A stretch of 64,000 nucleotides of DNA from Aptenodytes patagonicus (taxonomy: Eukaryota; Chordata; Aves; Sphenisciformes; Spheniscidae), in the NCBI RefSeq assembly GCF_965638725.1, contig NC_134961.1, forward strand, positions 3,844,001 through 3,908,000, given 5' to 3'. Shown here piece after piece: positions 59,101 to 64,000 of the stretch. Made by a program: the position numbers and the translations under genes. A model generated the notes under the pieces. It was not told where the DNA came from, did no database searches, and saw only the letters and a list, made by a program, of their open reading frames with translations. Each line of letters starts with the position of its first letter. The stretch's first letter is position 1.

Positions 59101-62100
59101 CTAAAATAGAACAATTGTTAGAAGCAGTTTTGTCAGCATTTGTACCAGCAGGTTGAAGCTTTAGCTTACCTGCTTCTGCTAGCCCTGACACAAGCTGACC
59201 TTGACTGTCAGACAGGGCACCAACTCAGCTATATAATTTCTTCTGTAAGAATTGTTCTTCTCATGGCAGTAAATAGTACTTTGCACAGGAATCTAAAGCA
59301 CCAGCTGCCTGAAAGAAAACCTTTAATTCCTGCCATTTGATCATGGGCAGGGGTGTGTTCCATCTTTCCTTCTTCCTGCTTTTTTTGGCATCTGGTTTAT
59401 GACAATTTAAGGGCAGCAGAGAGCCACAGTGGGTTGGAACAAATGTTCATGTTTCCCCATATCCTCTTTCTGACAGTAACCAAAACCAGATGCTTAGAGA
59501 AAACTGTAGCAATAGAGAAAGCATAGATGTTCTTCTCTGAGAACGTTCTCAGCCTCCAGACATTTGCAGCTCAGGGGCTTCCTGAGGCAGACATAATTTC
59601 TGCATATTCAAGGCTTCAGTAGATTTTTCTCTCATGAGCTTGCCCATCAGCAGTAGTCACCTGCTGAAAGCTATCATCTACACCATGAACACTGCTGCCT
59701 GCCTTTAATAATGGTTCTTTTTTCCTTGAGAGAGTTGAGTAACTGGTCTTCCGCACCTCCCCCTTCTCTGCACTAGAGGAACACTTGCTTGACCTGCTGG
59801 TGTCACAAAACTTTTGAGGGAGCCTTTCCTCAAGCCACTTGGAGTTGTCCTGATCTAGTGTGAAAGGGCTTGAGGTCAGGAACAAAAGCTGGGATAGAAA
59901 TAGGTGTTCTAGCCTACAGATTTTTTGTTTTAGAAATTCATCCATTTCATATCTGAACAAAACTAAGACCTAACATAGTTTTCTCTCTCTCAGACACACA
60001 AACACACATACACAAGAAGCTACAATTCCAGGAAGATAACCAAGTTGCTCATCTGCAGTGTGGAACTCTTGGGATCACATTTCCTTTCCGTAAGTACTTC
60101 CTTGCTGTAAAAGAAAACTCCAAAGACAGAAACAGAGAGAATAGCTGATACGCTCCTGGTCAAAGCACTCATCGGGGATATAGAATACTTAGGTCCTAAT
60201 CATCACACCAATTTAGTGAAGGGTTCTGTAGGGATATTTGAAGTGTATCATCTGCAATATGGAACACTATCTCTCTACGAGGTTATACTGGACTTCCTCT
60301 CTTTCTTTTTAACCAGAAATTCCATTCTGTGAATTCTTTCCTGATGAAGCTTTCATTTAAAATTATACTTTTTCATAAAAAGTTTCTGATTTGATGATTT
60401 TCCAGCAAACAAAGTTTAATATGAAGAATCCTGACCTGATCTACCCAGCAATATATGGTATTTTTTTTAAGATGCTTCCCGTTTGCAATATTTGCTGTTA
60501 CCTTAATGCAGCAAGCAAGCCCAGCACCTCTGCAGGTAGTGTGGGTGCTGCTCTAAGGAGCCCATGACTCAGCCTGGAACCCAGAAAGCATGGAATGAGT
60601 TTGTTGACAGAGACCACTAATAAGTATAGACAAAACCAGTTACTTGAAAAATTCAAAAAATATTGGAGGAACACCGTTTGTACTGTTTGCCCAACATGGA
60701 CACTAAACTGAGCTCTAGGGCTGGGGTAATGAGAGGCTGGGAGACTGTTCTGTCTTGAAAGAGCTTGGCTTAGTTATTGCAGAAAACAACCAAAATTTCG
60801 CAGGGGTTGTGATCTGTCTTTCAGGAGAAGCTGGGGAAAAGGGAGAGAGAAGTGTCAGGATAGGAGAAACATTAAGTACAGCATTAGCACAAGACCAAAC
60901 GGGTATAGCCTGGCTATAGAATAAGATCATGGTTTCTAACTAGCAAAGGGTCTGAAGTAGTCTTGAATAGGAGTGAGTGAGAAAGAGCAAGGATTATGAT
61001 ATTTCAATCATGAGGATTGCTTTACTGAAGGGATTAAATGATCTGATGGCTACAATAGCAGGAGCTGTACTCCATGACCAAGAATATTCTTCCAGTCCCA
61101 GATTTCACAAAGCTAGACAGCAGCATCCACATATCAACCTCTTTCCTGTAATTATGCCTGCTTTTTCCAAATTCAATAGTAAAATAATAACAATGTTTCA
61201 GAAACTGATCAAGAGAAAAGGAATCTTTCTGGCTTCCACTTCACCACCTCTTCATTTATGGGTTTTCGTAAATATCCTGTTTTGCTGCAGACCTCCTTCA
61301 GAGTGGGGGTTGTTGAGAGGAAGTGTCACCATTAGCTGATTTAGCTGAGGGAGGCTGGGAGGCATGAAGTCTCTCCTGCTTATCATTCTAATCAGGGTTG
61401 CATATGATCCCTGTGATAAATACAGTAAGACTGACTAAATATGAAACAGAGTGCTGCATTAAGTAGAATTATACATGTGCTTACAAGAACTTCTTCAGGC
61501 ACACAAACAAACATAGGTCAAGATAACTAAACCAGGACAGAATATTTCCAGGTAATTGCTACTAATTTGATAAACTCTGCCCCCCCCCCCCAAGAAGTTC
61601 TTTGTTCAGTTCTGCAATGTTTGAAACATGTCAGACATTCCCTGGCTCTCTAGCTCACCTGGAAACAAATACAGCATGTTTAAATGCAAATTTGTGTGTT
61701 AGAAGCCACAAGTGTTAGTCATAAGTAGGTCATAGAACACTGAATTCTGAAAGGCTTATCAGAAAATGATTTGGGGAAATAGCACATAACCAGCTGAACG
61801 AGATTCTGCAATACATTAATGCAATTAGAGGAGCTAACACACAGACTGTGGATGCTTATCAATTAAAAGAAATATTATTGCAGCTACATGTAGCATTCGT
61901 AACACCATTATTAGTTCATTTCTTCTGTTGGGATCCACATTTTAAACAAAGAGTTGCTGAAAAGATGAAAATAGTTCTGAAAAGGGCTATAAGAATGGTT
62001 TAATCCTGCATAACTTTCCTCAGAAATAAACAACCAAAGACCAACTAAATCTCTTTAACTTAACCAAAGGAAAGGCTAAGTAGTCACACCAGCCATAAGT

Positions 62101-64000
62101 ATCTTAACATGGTAAGATGATTTCAGGTAGGATTGTTGTGGGTTTTTTTTTTTATCTACTAGAGAAAGATGGAAAGAATCCAGTAGTTAGACACTGAAGG
62201 TAAATACAATTAGACAGAAACAAAGTGCAGAATTTGTACAAAGGGGACCTACCTTTATTGCTGGAACCTCTTGCCTAAACATATGATCCAAGACTTGTAG
62301 TCTATAAATCTTGGTTAGGTATCTTAAAAAAACCCAAACCCTTAGCTCAGATGGAAGTCATGAAATTGATGCAGGACTTAGTTATAATTGTCTGTCCTAA
62401 AGTGATCATGATAATGTTCTCCTCTTAACATCAGCAATCCTCAGCCTTGCAAAGGTAAACCTATAGTGTATCCTAAAAAGCTGGTTCACAACTTCTCAGT
62501 AACTGCCAGACACTTGTGAAAAAGGAAATAATCGTACATTTTGTAGTGTTCAGGGGAAACACCAATTGCAAGCATAGAGACATATTAATGAGGTCATTTG
62601 AGTAATGTCTGCTGATGCTTGCAATGAGTTTGGCCTTGCAAGAAAATAGCTGCAAACTTTGCTAGAATCCTAGAGATGCTCTGATGCCTTTTCTCATCTT
62701 TCATATTGTGCTTCCCACCTGGTTCAAGTCACTCAGCTGTGGGAGAAGAATTGCCACATTACCCTAAGGCAGGTTGAGCTGATGATAGCCCAGCCTGACC
62801 ACAAATGAACTGTTTTGGCAAGTCTAAGAAGAAAATGAGCGCTTTGGTGAAATTCTCTTCCTCTTATGTAGGTCAATATGAAGGTTTTGATAGGCCATGT
62901 AGCAAAATGGACAAGGTCAATTCAAACCTCAGCTCCTCTTGGTGCTGGTCAGCAGACAACCACAGAGTGGGACAAAAATGAGGCAAGTGCAAAAGCACTT
63001 TTCAATTTCATTGAGAATGGATGGGTGAAGGGATTCTTGGTTACATAGCAGGCATTCATCATTCTTCCTAGTGACCATCATCTCTGAACACTGCCAGTTC
63101 TTTCTGCAGCTGGAGGAAAGCAAGAAGCTGATTATCAAGCCAGGAACGAAGCAGAAACCAATATGGTGCCAGCACCATTGCAAGGCAACATCTTGTTGGC
63201 ATGCCCTATGTCCAGTGCTAGCAGCAAGGGCACTATTACAGCAGCTGGAGGACTGGAGGACAAATCAAGTTCCTAGGCAGGCTGCTTGATGCTTTTTTTT
63301 TTTTGTTCTAACACCCAGTTTCTGCAACACTGCTGAGTTGTGGGTGAAGGCAGAAAAGCCCTGTGAAAACTGCAGGTATCGGAGTTGTCAGAGGAAGGGA
63401 GAAGAACCACTTCACTCTGCAGGAAAGAAAGAGACCAAACTTCTGAGAGAAAGCCCTGAAATGATACACCAGGTATGCTGCCACCAATCCAGGTGTTGGT
63501 TCAGCACCAGAAGCTGACTGGTGACCTCGAGTTCCCAGGTGCTCTCAAGCTGCTTGCAATGGTGTTTCCATCCTTTCTGTATGTTTCCAGGGTAGAGTTC
63601 TTCTGCCTGTTATCTGCTCAAGGAAATGAGGCCTTGCAGCCACGCCTTTCCCCTCCCCTCCTGTAGTTCCATCAGATGCCTCCATTTCCCAAAAGTCACT
63701 TCAAGTAATTTTAACCAGAATTTGTACAACACATTTTCCAAATGCTCTCAACTGCTTATCAACAGAAAGACAGGTGATTGCCTGTTATTGCTATATCTGT
63801 TTGTATTACCAGAAATCCATATTCAAAGTTTTGGCTAACCCCCACATTCGGAGTCCAGTAGAACACAATAAAAAGATGGCCTTTCCTTTTAAGAATTTCT
63901 AGGGTAGAACAAATTATTTGATAGATACCACTGAGAGGGGAGGTAATACAAGAAGGTGACAGCACAGTCTCAGCATGTGGGTAGCCTAGATATCGTCTGG
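59101..64000. other. Upstream of the IL9R coding region; no gene recognised
   Basis: About 4.9 kb that should hold the IL9R non-coding first exon and promoter, which I cannot place. A 114-codon minus-strand open frame at 59616-59960 has a coding-like composition but no recognised similarity. An ancient CR1-like remnant lies at 61945-62300. A C11 run is at about 61580. No CpG island is present, so the IL9R promoter appears to be of the non-island, tissue-restricted kind. Confidence 0.5.
61945..62300 (+). mobile_element. Possible ancient CR1/L3-type LINE remnant
   Basis: Segments such as GAAAAGGGCTATAAGAATGG, CATAAGTATCTTAACATGG and TTGCTGGAACCTCTTGCC occur in the order expected for the 3' third of old amniote CR1 elements. 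Divergence is high and no frame survives. The call rests on pattern memory only. Confidence 0.35.

Noticed and set aside
1-64000. CRISPR arrays, operons, tRNA or rRNA genes, bacterial insertion sequences
   Set aside because: None seen. The window is vertebrate nuclear DNA with spliced genes and CR1 LINEs.

Overview
The window looks like nuclear DNA of a bird. It has vertebrate genes with GT-AG introns, CpG-island promoters and low gene density. The interspersed repeats are CR1 LINEs, including copies that end in the ATTCTATG-type 3' tail typical of birds. I cannot name the species.

Three protein-coding genes were recognised, all on the minus strand. From right to left they are IL9R (interleukin-9 receptor, coding 52966-59088, eight coding exons), PDPK1 (3-phosphoinositide-dependent protein kinase 1, coding 7804-41426, fourteen coding exons, 556 codons) and the first coding exon of KCTD5 (2280-2522). 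The rest of KCTD5 lies beyond the left edge. PDPK1 next to KCTD5 matches the order I know from human 16p13.3. IL9R beside them fits the presence of IL9R pseudogenes on human 16p13.3 and suggests that this linkage is ancestral.

Region by region: 1-2279 is KCTD5 intron 1. 1900-2850 is the KCTD5 CpG-island promoter. 2836-7803 is a PDPK1 3' UTR of about 5 kb, ending close to the KCTD5 promoter. 7804-24645 holds PDPK1 exons 14 to 2, with two antisense CR1 fragments in intron 2. 24646-41402 is the 16.8 kb intron 1, with a 2.8 kb CR1 in the sense direction. 40790-41950 is the PDPK1 CpG island. 41951-52965 is intergenic, with an orphan GC-rich island and a degenerate repeat array near 46.6-47.2 kb. 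52966-59100 is IL9R. 59101-64000 is upstream DNA in which no gene was recognised.

PDPK1 is complete: exon phases agree at every junction and the catalytic, activation-loop and PH-domain residues are present. IL9R is complete through the box 1 exon. Its terminal cytoplasmic exon appears to carry one extra base that shifts the frame and would truncate the tail. That is the observation most worth checking. No prokaryotic feature, CRISPR array, tRNA or rRNA was seen, and I found no convincing new biological system.
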